Assembly: GCA_020345785.1 (NCBI GenBank)
Contig: CP070771.1
Location: 976,510 to 985,230, forward strand
DNA: 8,721 bases
Direction of reading: 5' to 3'
Source: Desulfobacterales bacterium
GTDB taxonomy: Bacteria; Desulfobacterota; Desulfobacteria; Desulfobacterales; JAFDCJ01
This document shows positions 1-5,479 of the stretch, one piece after another. The notes beneath the pieces were generated by a model, which searched no databases, had not been told where the DNA came from, and saw nothing but the letters and a program-made list of their open reading frames with translations. The first letter of the stretch is position 1, and every line of letters begins with the position of its first letter. Made by a program: the position numbers and the translations under genes.

Positions 1-737
1 ATATTGCAGCGATCCAGGAGTCCCTGGCAAGAATATCAGTGGTTCAGGAAGTCGCACGGGTTCTTGGTTTAGCCGGATCGATGGCGGCTGTCACCGGCTA
101 CACGCGCGAGCTGGAAACCGAAGCCGACCTGGTCGGACTTGACCTGATGGCGAAAGCAAACTATGATGTTAGAGAAGCGTTGACGCTTTTTGATCACCTG
201 AAACAGGAAATTGAAGCCGAAGGTGGCAAGGAACCCTTCTTTTTCGGCACCCATCCCAACGTTGAACAGCGCATTGAAAATGCAAAAAACTGGCTGGCCG
301 GAACAAATACTGAAAAAATCAGCACTATCAAAAATACGGAAGAATTTGAATTCAGGCTCCAGAAGATGATCCTGGCCAACGTCCGCCTTGATCTCAGAAT
401 GGGCCGATTCGACATTGCCCAAAACACGGCGGCAAAGTACCTGGCGCGGCGACCCAATGATGCCCAGGCCTATTTTTTATACGGTGAAATTTTGAGACAG
501 CGCGACCGCCAGGACGATGCCAGAGCAGCAGTGGATTATTTTAAGAAGTCGATTTCACTGGATCCGTCATTTCCCGACCCTCACAAATCAATGGGATTGA
601 TTCTCTATAAGGAGGGGGAAAAGAATCTGGCAAAGAAGTTTTTTGAATCAGGCCTGCTGCTATCGCCAAATGCTTCGGATAGCGCATACATTCGGGGATA
701 TCTAAAAAAATGTAACCTCAACGGAGAAGAATCATGA
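1..737 (+). CDS. M48 family zinc metalloprotease with C-terminal TPRs (5'-truncated)
   Basis: The frame is open to the left edge (first whole codon at 3), so the GTG at 39 is not the true start and the N-terminus with the HEXXH site lies outside the window; 244 residues are visible. The sequence YTRELETEADLVGLDLM near visible residues 33-49 matches the C-terminal M48 motif, in which the Glu of ETEAD is the third zinc ligand and is followed by the conserved AD. The later GTHPNVEQRIENA matches the conserved THP..RI segment of the BepA/YfgC/LoiP branch. The remaining ~130 residues read as about three TPR-like helical pairs (AAKYLARRPNDAQAYFLYGE; KSISLDPSFPDPHKSMGLIL). Known members are periplasmic or outer-membrane-associated proteases that clear misassembled outer-membrane proteins, with the TPRs contacting clients or the BAM complex; a similar role here is inference. 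Its stop overlaps the next lipoprotein start (ATGA), indicating co-transcription and translational coupling. Confidence 0.88.
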   Translation, partial: IAAIQESLARISVVQEVARVLGLAGSMAAVTGYTRELETEADLVGLDLMAKANYDVREALTLFDHLKQEIEAEGGKEPFFFGTHPNVEQRIENAKNWLAGTNTEKISTIKNTEEFEFRLQKMILANVRLDLRMGRFDIAQNTAAKYLARRPNDAQAYFLYGEILRQRDRQDDARAAVDYFKKSISLDPSFPDPHKSMGLILYKEGEKNLAKKFFESGLLLSPNASDSAYIRGYLKKCNLNGEES

Positions 738-1291
738 AAAAGCTATGGCCCTTTTTGATTTGTCTATTTCTTTTTTACGGCTGTGCATCCTCGGTAAAAA
801 ACAGCAGTCTGGAGAAACTGCCGGATTCCAATTTCTCAGTTGAAATTCCGGACGGTTGGTGGAAACCGGAATACACCAACAAATATCTTATCACCAAAGA
901 CGGTCCTTTTCAGCAGTACGTGCTGATTCAACAGCGTCCGATAAGTAAGCCCTTCAAACACACCAGGAAAAAAATCAACAGCGGAATGCTGCCTCAGGAA
1001 GCAGCCGGCATCATCATTGACGAGCTGGCATCGGATCGCTATCTGATGAATTTCAGCGTCATTGAAAACGTGCCGGCCGCCATAGACGGCCATGACGGCT
1101 TCAAGATTTTATTCTCCTATAAGGACAAAAAGGGAGCAGCCTTCAAAACTTTGTATTACGGGTTTATCGACGGCGATATATTTTATAGTTTACGCTACTG
1201 TGCTGAGCTGCAGCATTATTTTGAAAAAGACCTCGCAACCTTTGAACAAATAATCAGCAGCTTCAAATTAATCGACGATAAGGCAAGTTAA
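734..1291 (+). CDS. Small lipoprotein, possibly PsbP/DcrB-like fold
   Basis: This 185-residue protein starts with MKK, a hydrophobic stretch and Cys17 in FYGC. That is an acceptable though non-canonical lipobox, because -3 and -2 are Phe and Tyr. Ala at +2 fits outer-membrane sorting by the E. coli rule. The mature part has FSVEIPDGWW early (about residues 34-43) and FEQIISSFKLI at the C-end, alternating strands between. This resembles the PsbP/DcrB/Mog1-type fold ('F.v.iP.gW ... f..i..sFk'), but the resemblance is by eye and weak. The start is fixed by GGAGAA about 6 nt upstream and by the ATGA overlap with the M48 protease gene. The pair probably works together at the envelope; the lipoprotein could be an accessory or a substrate-recruiting factor, but no function can be assigned. 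No T-tract terminator is evident directly downstream. Confidence 0.8.
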   Translation: MKKLWPFLICLFLFYGCASSVKNSSLEKLPDSNFSVEIPDGWWKPEYTNKYLITKDGPFQQYVLIQQRPISKPFKHTRKKINSGMLPQEAAGIIIDELASDRYLMNFSVIENVPAAIDGHDGFKILFSYKDKKGAAFKTLYYGFIDGDIFYSLRYCAELQHYFEKDLATFEQIISSFKLIDDKAS

Positions 1292-1297
1292 AGAAAG

Positions 1298-1483
1298 TTA
1301 AAGAATAGAATACTTTTCTATTGGCTTTAATCCGTATAGACCCGTCAATCCTGAAATCAAAAGCAACAACGCTGAAGGTAAAGGTCCGGCCATACCAGCG
1401 ACGTCAAACCTAACCTCTTCGACAGCTGCACCGCCCCGGACCATTTCTGGAGAAAAAAGTGAAAAAAATCTTGATTTTTTGTT
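1298..1483 (-). pseudogene. Orphan PEP-CTERM/VPLPA-like sorting tail, probable gene remnant
   Basis: On the minus strand there is a 61-codon frame between stops (upstream stop at 1484-1486, stop at 1298-1300); the first ATG is at 1442-1444 and would give 48 residues. The end of the frame reads GPLPSALLLLISGL, then TGLYGLK and PIEKYSIL. A Pro-x-Pro start, a Leu-rich segment with SGL.GL.GL and a trailing basic residue are the layout of PEP-CTERM (VPLPA subtype) sorting signals, which exosortase cleaves during export in EPS-producing Gram-negatives. The usual basic cluster after the membrane segment is weak here (only two Lys). There is no signal peptide or protein body: the next sequence upstream is the 3' end of the B3/B4 gene in another frame. 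I see no good ribosome binding site before the ATG. Most likely this is the decayed 3' end of an exosortase substrate gene; a chance hydrophobic frame is the alternative. Confidence 0.5.
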
Positions 1484-1508
1484 TTATAAGAGAAATATGG
1501 GAACTGGT

Positions 1509-2162
1509 TTAATAAATTTCAATAAATTCAATATTCCCGCCCCCAAATTCAACCAATGCATCGGCAGCAATTTTTAATCCTTCCTTTAGATGTGATCGAC
1601 GAATTCCGGGAACGGCATAGGCATAAAAAAGCACATTTTCAGCATCTTCCCCCACCCGGGTTTTTTCATCGGCTCCCTGACAGAGTACGCAGACGATTTC
1701 TTTTTCATCGCGCAGGACAATCTCGCCTTGCTTTGTGACAAACTCGCGCCCGCCCATTCCTGCGCAACTTTCACTCTCATCGGCCACATCCAATGTCAGC
1801 TTTCCCTCAAACTTCTTGAAATCAGTGACCGCCACCAGGATACCGGCGCACATCTCGGCCATGAAATGGGCATCAACAAATAGAGAATAGCGCGGAAACC
1901 CGCTGTTGATGGTTCGTTTGAGATGCATGGTCAGGGGGCAATCGAATCCGAACTGCTGAAAAAAATCAGCGTATGTCTCAATGCGTCCGGAAATTTGCGC
2001 CAAAGTCTCACGCTTTCGCATCTTGCGCAACAACTTCCTTTTATACTGGTCGAAGCCCGGGGGATTTGCCGCATCTCGACAACCGGTGATCAACGTAAGG
2101 CCGAAGCCTACATCAGGATATGCCGACAGGTAGCGTTGAGACATGGAAAAAGGGCAATCCAT
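1509..2162 (-). CDS. Stand-alone B3/B4 domain protein (PheRS beta-subunit editing-like)
   Basis: This 217-residue cytosolic protein has no signal peptide or membrane segment. Residues ~88-190 resemble the B3/B4 fold of the phenylalanyl-tRNA synthetase beta subunit and its free-standing relatives: SLFVDAHFMAEM, then LVAVTDFKKFEGKLTLDVA, GMGGRE (135-140), QGEIVLRDEKEIVC, and DEKTRVGEDAENVLFYAYAV with PGI after it. In PheRS this domain removes Tyr from Tyr-tRNA(Phe); the free-standing proteins are thought to bind RNA or aminoacyl-tRNA, but their substrates are mostly unknown. Where many relatives carry 'CRRWNWRD' this protein has CVLCQGADE, so the family's aromatic/basic patch is altered. The N-terminal ~85 residues with a basic helix (KRKLLRKMRKRE) are typical of the solo form. 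The ATG is supported by an AGGGAGGT site (2168-2176) 5 nt upstream. The gene is monocistronic, and its 5' region is the octamer mirror array. Confidence 0.72.
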   Translation of the reverse strand: MDCPFSMSQRYLSAYPDVGFGLTLITGCRDAANPPGFDQYKRKLLRKMRKRETLAQISGRIETYADFFQQFGFDCPLTMHLKRTINSGFPRYSLFVDAHFMAEMCAGILVAVTDFKKFEGKLTLDVADESESCAGMGGREFVTKQGEIVLRDEKEIVCVLCQGADEKTRVGEDAENVLFYAYAVPGIRRSHLKEGLKIAADALVEFGGGNIEFIEIY

Positions 2163-2181
2163 AGCCGACCTCCCTTTTATT

Positions 2182-2416
2182 TAGTTGAAAGGTTGAGTGG
2201 TAGGCTGGTCATTAGTTGATTGGTTGATTCGTTGAATAGTTGATTAATTAAATAGTCAAATGGCTGACTGGTCCATTAGTTGATTGGTTGATTGTTTTAT
2301 TAATTCTTGTTTCGATCATACCGGCCATGTCGGCGCCGTCGGCGACGCCGACTGAAGCCCGAATCTCAAACTATTCAACCAGTAAACTAATCAACTTTTT
2401 AACCAAATTACTAATC
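2182..2416. repeat. Degenerate 8-bp-period array with two reverse-complementary arms
   Basis: The left arm (about 2182-2308) is a run of octamers of the type TAGTTGAT / TGGTTGAT. Good copies are at 2182, 2213, 2221, 2229, 2237, 2277 and 2285, with decayed copies between and one 7-bp unit at 2206-2212. The 20-mer CATTAGTTGATTGGTTGATT occurs at 2210-2229 and again at 2274-2293, exactly 64 bp (8 units) apart. The right arm (2369-2416) is six octamers in the opposite sense: AACTATTC, AACCAGTA, AACTAATC, AACTTTTT, AACCAAAT, TACTAATC. Positions 2215-2241 and 2369-2395 are reverse complements at 23 of 27 bases. A GC-rich core lies between the arms. The array lies between the divergent B3/B4 and ClpP-like genes, starting 5 bp beyond the B3/B4 ribosome binding site. 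It encodes no convincing protein. Function unknown. Confidence 0.8.
2329..2352. other. GC-rich nested palindrome at the centre of the octamer array
   Basis: The 24 bases contain GTCGGCG at 2329-2335, CGCCG-T-CGGCG in the middle, and GTCGGCG-A-CGCCGAC at 2338-2352, so several mutually exclusive perfect hairpins (stems of 5-7 bp) can form. It sits between the two AT-rich arms of the octamer array and differs sharply from them in composition. It could be the tip of a large cruciform or RNA hairpin, or a recognition site. No T-tract follows in either direction, so it is not a standard terminator. Confidence 0.6.
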
Positions 2417-2439
2417 GCATTATTGACTCTAAATGTCAA
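2411..2439 (-). promoter_or_regulatory. Possible sigma70-type promoter for the B3/B4 gene
   Basis: Read on the minus strand there is a perfect TTGACA (-35, 2434-2439), a 17-bp spacer and GATTAG (-10, 2411-2416), which matches the -10 consensus at only three of six positions. The -10 lies in the last unit of the right arm of the octamer array. If used, transcription would start near 2404 and the whole array would be in the roughly 240-nt leader of the B3/B4 mRNA. The same spot also has TTGAC-N7-GTCAA (2423-2439), a small dyad that could be an operator. Prediction by eye only. Confidence 0.3.
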
Positions 2440-2528
2440 TTCCGTGACTGTTGGGAAATAATCCGGCTATTTTGCATCCTGCCAAATTCTAAAGGATCTC
2501 TTAACTACCCGTTAATAATAATCAAATT

Positions 2529-2534
2529 TATAAT
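2529..2534 (+). promoter_or_regulatory. Possible -10 box for the ClpP-like lipoprotein gene
   Basis: A perfect TATAAT lies in AT-rich sequence about 92 bp before the ATG at 2626. No recognisable -35 hexamer is found 16-18 bp upstream (TACCCG at the 17-bp position), so the assignment rests on the -10 alone. A start near 2541 would give a leader of about 85 nt. Confidence 0.28.
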
Positions 2535-2625
2535 CGCGCCAATCAAACAAATTGGTATGCTTTTTGCTAAATCCCTTATGGACAATCGCAAACGCAAAAA
2601 ATAATATATAGAAGGAGATTGAGTC

Positions 2626-3360
2626 ATGTTGAAAAAATGTTTTCTTATTGTCGCGTTGGGAATATTTTTAGTCAGTTGTGCCACTATGCCAAGCAACACG
2701 CCGCCGCCCCCCCAGGAAGTCGTTGTAAAAGTTCAAGCTGCGGATCCGACAAATGTAACCGTTCAGGAAGAGCCTAAAGAGCGGGTAAACAAATCCATGG
2801 AAGTGCCCAATCCCGAAGGCCGCCTCTCGCAACTGTCTTTTATTTCAAAGGACAAGGCATTTGTCAAAATCTTCTCGGGATTGTCGGTGGCAGATGTCAC
2901 CAGGCTGTGGAACGATCTTGTTGTCCTGGAAAACAATACGGCGATTCGCGATGTGAACCTTTTCATTAACTCACCCGGCGGCGATGCGTTTTCCGGCCTG
3001 GCTCTGGCGGATCAGATCGAGCGGGCCCGCAGGAAAGGCTTTAAGATCACCGCGCATGCCTCCGGCATTATCGCCAGTGCCGCAGTACCGGTTTTTGCGG
3101 TTTGCGACGTCCGCCTGGCGGCGCCGGGGACTATTTTCATGGTGCATGAGGCCGCTTTATGGAAATGGCCGGGGCGGGAGACCGCTTCCGATATTAGATC
3201 CCAGAATGAATTAATGCATCTTTTGCGGGATCGTTACATCGGTAAACTGGCGATGAATTCCAAACTGGATAAAACCAAATGGGAAATGCTGGAAAACAAG
3301 ACCACCTGGTTTAGTGCCGAAAAAGCCAAGGATTGGGGACTGGTAGACAGCATAGAATAG
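2626..3360 (+). CDS. Exported lipoprotein with ClpP-like serine-protease fold
   Basis: This 244-residue protein begins with a lipoprotein signal ending in LVSC (Cys18, +2 Ala: outer-membrane type), then a Pro-rich linker (TPPPPQ, 25-30). Residues ~77-243 follow the ClpP/SppA/crotonase fold. INSPGGDAFSG (114-124) is the oxyanion-loop equivalent. ASGIIASAAVP (145-155) places the nucleophile at Ser151, and FMVHEA (171-176) the catalytic His at His174, 23 residues later compared with 25 in E. coli ClpP. The C-terminal FSAEKAKDWGLVDSI aligns with FLSAPEAVEYGLVDSI of ClpP. In that ungapped alignment the third catalytic residue (Asp of ERDRF in E. coli) falls on Thr226, so the triad looks incomplete. 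Cytosolic ClpP needs an ATPase partner; a lipid-anchored relative must act without one, more like SppA or NfeD-type proteases. The start is supported by GAAGGAG 8 nt upstream. The gene is monocistronic and ends before a strong terminator. Substrate unknown. Confidence 0.85.
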   Translation: MLKKCFLIVALGIFLVSCATMPSNTPPPPQEVVVKVQAADPTNVTVQEEPKERVNKSMEVPNPEGRLSQLSFISKDKAFVKIFSGLSVADVTRLWNDLVVLENNTAIRDVNLFINSPGGDAFSGLALADQIERARRKGFKITAHASGIIASAAVPVFAVCDVRLAAPGTIFMVHEAALWKWPGRETASDIRSQNELMHLLRDRYIGKLAMNSKLDKTKWEMLENKTTWFSAEKAKDWGLVDSIE

Positions 3361-3467
3361 GCCCGATAAAGCTGTAAAGTCACAAAGCTGAGTGCCTAAC
3401 TGACTCAAGTTACTCTCCGGCTATATTTTGAATCTGATTCTCAGCGCGTCGCATTGTTATGTGTAGC

Positions 3468-3507
3468 AAGGCCGTTAAAGTCAAAAGTACTTTAACGGCC
3501 TTTTTTT
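3468..3507 (+). terminator. Rho-independent terminator of the ClpP-like lipoprotein gene
   Basis: AAGGCCGTTAAAGT (3468-3481) and ACTTTAACGGCCTT (3489-3502) form a perfect 14-bp stem with a 7-nt loop, followed by a run of seven T (3501-3507). It lies about 108 nt beyond the stop at 3358-3360. There is no T-tract on the other strand after the stem, so it serves the plus-strand transcript, although the stem alone may also impede transcription coming from the glcD-like gene. Confidence 0.93.
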
Positions 3508-3672
3508 AGATCGTCTAGATCGTTTGGATCGTTGAGTTCTTTGGGATCGTTAAGGGCCTTTTAGTCGCAGAAGGGTCCCAGCCGGAAATCACCTGCTCTA
3601 TCAACTAACCATCTCAACCATCTAAACGATCATAACCATCAAAACGATCATAACGACCTCAACCATCTAAAC
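3507..3672. repeat. Degenerate 9-bp-period array with two reverse-complementary arms
   Basis: The left arm (3507-3551, fading to 3569) reads as nonamers TAGATCGTC, TAGATCGTT, TGGATCGTT, GAGTTCTTT, GGGATCGTT. The right arm (3601-3672) is eight in-register nonamers ending in AAC: TCAACTAAC, CATCTCAAC, CATCTAAAC, GATCATAAC, CATCAAAAC, GATCATAAC, GACCTCAAC, CATCTAAAC. The right units are the reverse complement of the left type (GTTTAGATC versus GATCTAAAC), so the arms face each other across a spacer of about 40 bp with no obvious repeat. The element begins at the last T of the terminator and ends 6 bp before the stop codon of the minus-strand oxidase, filling the convergent spacer. The architecture is that of the 2182-2416 element, but unit length and sequence differ. 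Function unknown; it may form a long imperfect hairpin. Confidence 0.8.
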
Positions 3673-3678
3673 CCTCCA

Positions 3679-5064
3679 TCACGGAAATATCTTGCCGGGA
3701 TTTAAAATACCGTTGGGATCAAACAATGATTTGACACGCTTCATCCATTCCAGGCTGGAGCCGTGTTCGGCGATCATGTATTTCCTTTTCCCCAGGCCGA
3801 TACCGTGCTCTCCGGTGGCGGTGCCCCCCAGTTCAAGGGAGCGTGCCACCAGTCGCTCCACGATTTCTTCGATCATCGCCCATTGGCTGCGATCACCCTT
3901 TTTACAAAGGATGTTAAAATGCACATTGCCGTTGCCGGCGTGGCTGATGTAATAGGTGGCCAGATGGGTGCCCGTCATTTCTTGATTGATGGTGTTGATC
4001 AGATCCGAGTACGCGGTGATGGGCACCGCCACGTCCATCACCAGAACACGGCTGTCCGGATGATTGCGAACGATCATTTCACCCAGCTCGTGGCGTGCTT
4101 TAAAGATTCGGTCCCTTTCCGATCTTCCCAACCCCGGCTCGAATTTGCCGCATCCTTGATCGAGACAGAGCTCTTTTGCCATCTCCAGCACTTCCGCCAG
4201 CTGGTTGCTGGTGGAGCCGTGGAATTCCATGAATATGGTCGGGGAGATATTTAATCTTAGACCTTCTTCACGGTTCATCAGTTCGATGCATTCCGGTCCC
4301 AGCAGCTCCAAGGCTGCCGGATTCAATCCGCCGCGCATAATTTCAAACACGGCTTTCCCGGCCGCTTCAATGGTGGGAAACGTCGCAACGGCAGCTGAAA
4401 AATCCACCGGCAGGCCCACCAGTCGCACCGTCGCGCCGACGATAATCCCCAGGGTTCCCTCTGAGCCGACAAACAGACGGATCAGATCATAGCCAGAGGA
4501 TGTTTTGCTGGCCCGGGTGCCGAGTTCGATGATTTCACCGTTGGCCAGCGCCACTGACAACTGCAGCACATAATCCTTGGTCGAGCCGTAGTAGATCGTG
4601 CGGGTCCCGCTGGCATTATTGGAGATCATGCCGCCGAGAGTCGCCCGCGCGCCGGGGTCCGGCGGAAAAAAAAGCCCGGTGTGCCTAAGCCTTTCGTTTA
4701 GATCCTGATACACCACGCCCGGTTCAACGTCGGCCTGAAAATCCTCCTCCCGAATATCCCGAATGTGATTCATCCGGGAAAAATCCAGCACGATGCCCCG
4801 CTTGATCGGTATCGGGTTACCCTCCAGACTCGATCCCGAACCCCAGCCGGTAACCGGGATCAGATTTTCATTGCCATATTTGAGTATGTCGGCAACCTCC
4901 TTAGGGGATGTCGGCCAGATAACGACCTCCGGACGGACGGGCGGGTGTCGAGACTGGTCTTTGGCATGCAGATCAAGAACCGACTCCCCAACCGAAAAAC
5001 GATCAGCGGCCACCATGGCTTTGAGATGGTTGATATGGGTTTCATTCAGCGAATTGAATTTCAA
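3679..5064 (-). CDS. glcD: FAD-linked 2-hydroxyacid dehydrogenase (GlcD / D-lactate dehydrogenase family)
   Basis: This 461-residue protein is full length for the family. It has an N-terminal FAD_binding_4 (PCMH-type) domain with PEVVIWPTSPKEVADIL (45-61), VTGWGSGSSLEG (71-82) and DPGARATLGGMISNNASGT (136-154), then KTSSGYDLIRLFVGSEGTLG (187-206). The FAD-oxidase C-terminal domain shows DVAVP (344-348), SHAGNGNVH (374-382), GTATGEHGIGLGK (414-426) and the terminal FDPNGILNPGKI (448-459). Such enzymes oxidise D-lactate, glycolate or other D-2-hydroxyacids to 2-oxoacids and pass electrons to a quinone, cytochrome, ETF or Fe-S partner. No Fe-S subunit gene (glcF type) is adjacent, and the partner and substrate cannot be read from the sequence; the symbol names the family only. 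The start is TTG, chosen because an AGGGAGGT site precedes it by 4 nt and the next in-frame Met is residue 17. It is divergent from the Liv transporter operon, suggesting related metabolism. Confidence 0.9.
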   Translation of the reverse strand: MKFNSLNETHINHLKAMVAADRFSVGESVLDLHAKDQSRHPPVRPEVVIWPTSPKEVADILKYGNENLIPVTGWGSGSSLEGNPIPIKRGIVLDFSRMNHIRDIREEDFQADVEPGVVYQDLNERLRHTGLFFPPDPGARATLGGMISNNASGTRTIYYGSTKDYVLQLSVALANGEIIELGTRASKTSSGYDLIRLFVGSEGTLGIIVGATVRLVGLPVDFSAAVATFPTIEAAGKAVFEIMRGGLNPAALELLGPECIELMNREEGLRLNISPTIFMEFHGSTSNQLAEVLEMAKELCLDQGCGKFEPGLGRSERDRIFKARHELGEMIVRNHPDSRVLVMDVAVPITAYSDLINTINQEMTGTHLATYYISHAGNGNVHFNILCKKGDRSQWAMIEEIVERLVARSLELGGTATGEHGIGLGKRKYMIAEHGSSLEWMKRVKSLFDPNGILNPGKIFP

Positions 5065-5068
5065 TGTG

Positions 5069-5076
5069 ACCTCCCT
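5069..5076 (-). promoter_or_regulatory. Strong ribosome binding site that fixes a TTG start
   Basis: On the minus strand AGGGAGGT lies 4 nt before TTG (5062-5064). No ATG or GTG is in frame at this distance, and the N-terminal residues after TTG read as normal family sequence. This makes TTG the most likely start of the oxidase. Confidence 0.7.
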
Positions 5077-5108
5077 GACAGGGTTAAAGAAAAAATATCA
5101 TCCGTTGC

Positions 5109-5117
5109 TTTATACCA
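5109..5117 (-). promoter_or_regulatory. Possible extended -10 promoter of the glcD-like gene
   Basis: On the minus strand TGGTATAAA fits an extended -10 box (TGnTATAAT type), about 45 bp before the TTG start. No good -35 hexamer lies at the usual distance, which extended -10 promoters tolerate. Prediction by eye only. Confidence 0.35.
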
Positions 5118-5479
5118 TAACAGCATGCCAGAAAAGCATTTTATTTTCAAAAACCGCCTCAATGACATTTGCATCCTATTCATCATTCAAATACATCTTG
5201 TGCTGTTTAGCCGGATGGGGTAATGATTGCTGCGCAGGCATACCCAACTAGGTCATAAAAAAATAAGCCAAAATTCTTTATAATATCTCCATTCATATGC
5301 CTCCGGCATCGTTTGAGTTTGGACCACCGAAAAATACCATTGACGTATTGATGACTCAAGCCTTGGCGCTGGATCGCGCAAACCCACGAACAGCGGACTT
5401 TTTCCGACCTCTGCTTTCCAAGGTTTTTACCATATGGGTAATTTTTGGTTTTGCAGAATAAACCTAAAAAAATAGCAGA
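5118..5479. other. Divergent intergenic spacer without a convincing gene
   Basis: This AT-rich stretch lies between the glcD-like gene and the Liv operon. Reading frames here, including a 97-codon minus-strand frame at 5207-5500, have no recognisable domain and no good ribosome binding site, and the 97-codon one begins inside the 5480-5572 inverted-repeat element. A minor ATGCC-TCC-GGCAT hairpin occurs at 5297-5309. Nothing else is supported. Confidence 0.5.

Noticed and set aside
39..41. GTG at 39 as the real start of the M48 protein
   Set aside because: The frame is open upstream to the window edge, no ribosome binding site precedes it, and the catalytic HEXXH must lie further upstream.
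1463..1480. AAAAAATC-TT-GATTTTTT hairpin as a terminator of the B3/B4 gene
   Set aside because: A pure A/T stem with a minimal loop is too weak for a confident intrinsic terminator call, and the T-run is inside the stem.
2505..2699. 64-codon minus-strand frame across the start of the ClpP-like gene
   Set aside because: It overlaps the ribosome binding site and signal peptide of a well-supported gene on the other strand and has no recognisable feature.
2182..3672. CRISPR array in either repeat region
   Set aside because: The units are 8 or 9 bp and contiguous, with no unique spacers and with an orientation switch. No cas genes are present.
3763..4254. Long plus-strand frame inside the oxidase gene
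   Set aside because: Antisense shadow of a highly conserved FAD-linked dehydrogenase; the His- and Gly-rich translation is typical of such shadows.
5095..5140. Sigma54 promoter for the oxidase gene (TGGCATG on the minus strand)
   Set aside because: The -24-like TGGCATG is present but the -12 TTGC element is missing at the correct spacing (TTATG instead).
5297..5309. ATGCC-TCC-GGCAT as a REP-type element
   Set aside because: A single 5-bp stem with a 3-nt loop, no second copy in the window.
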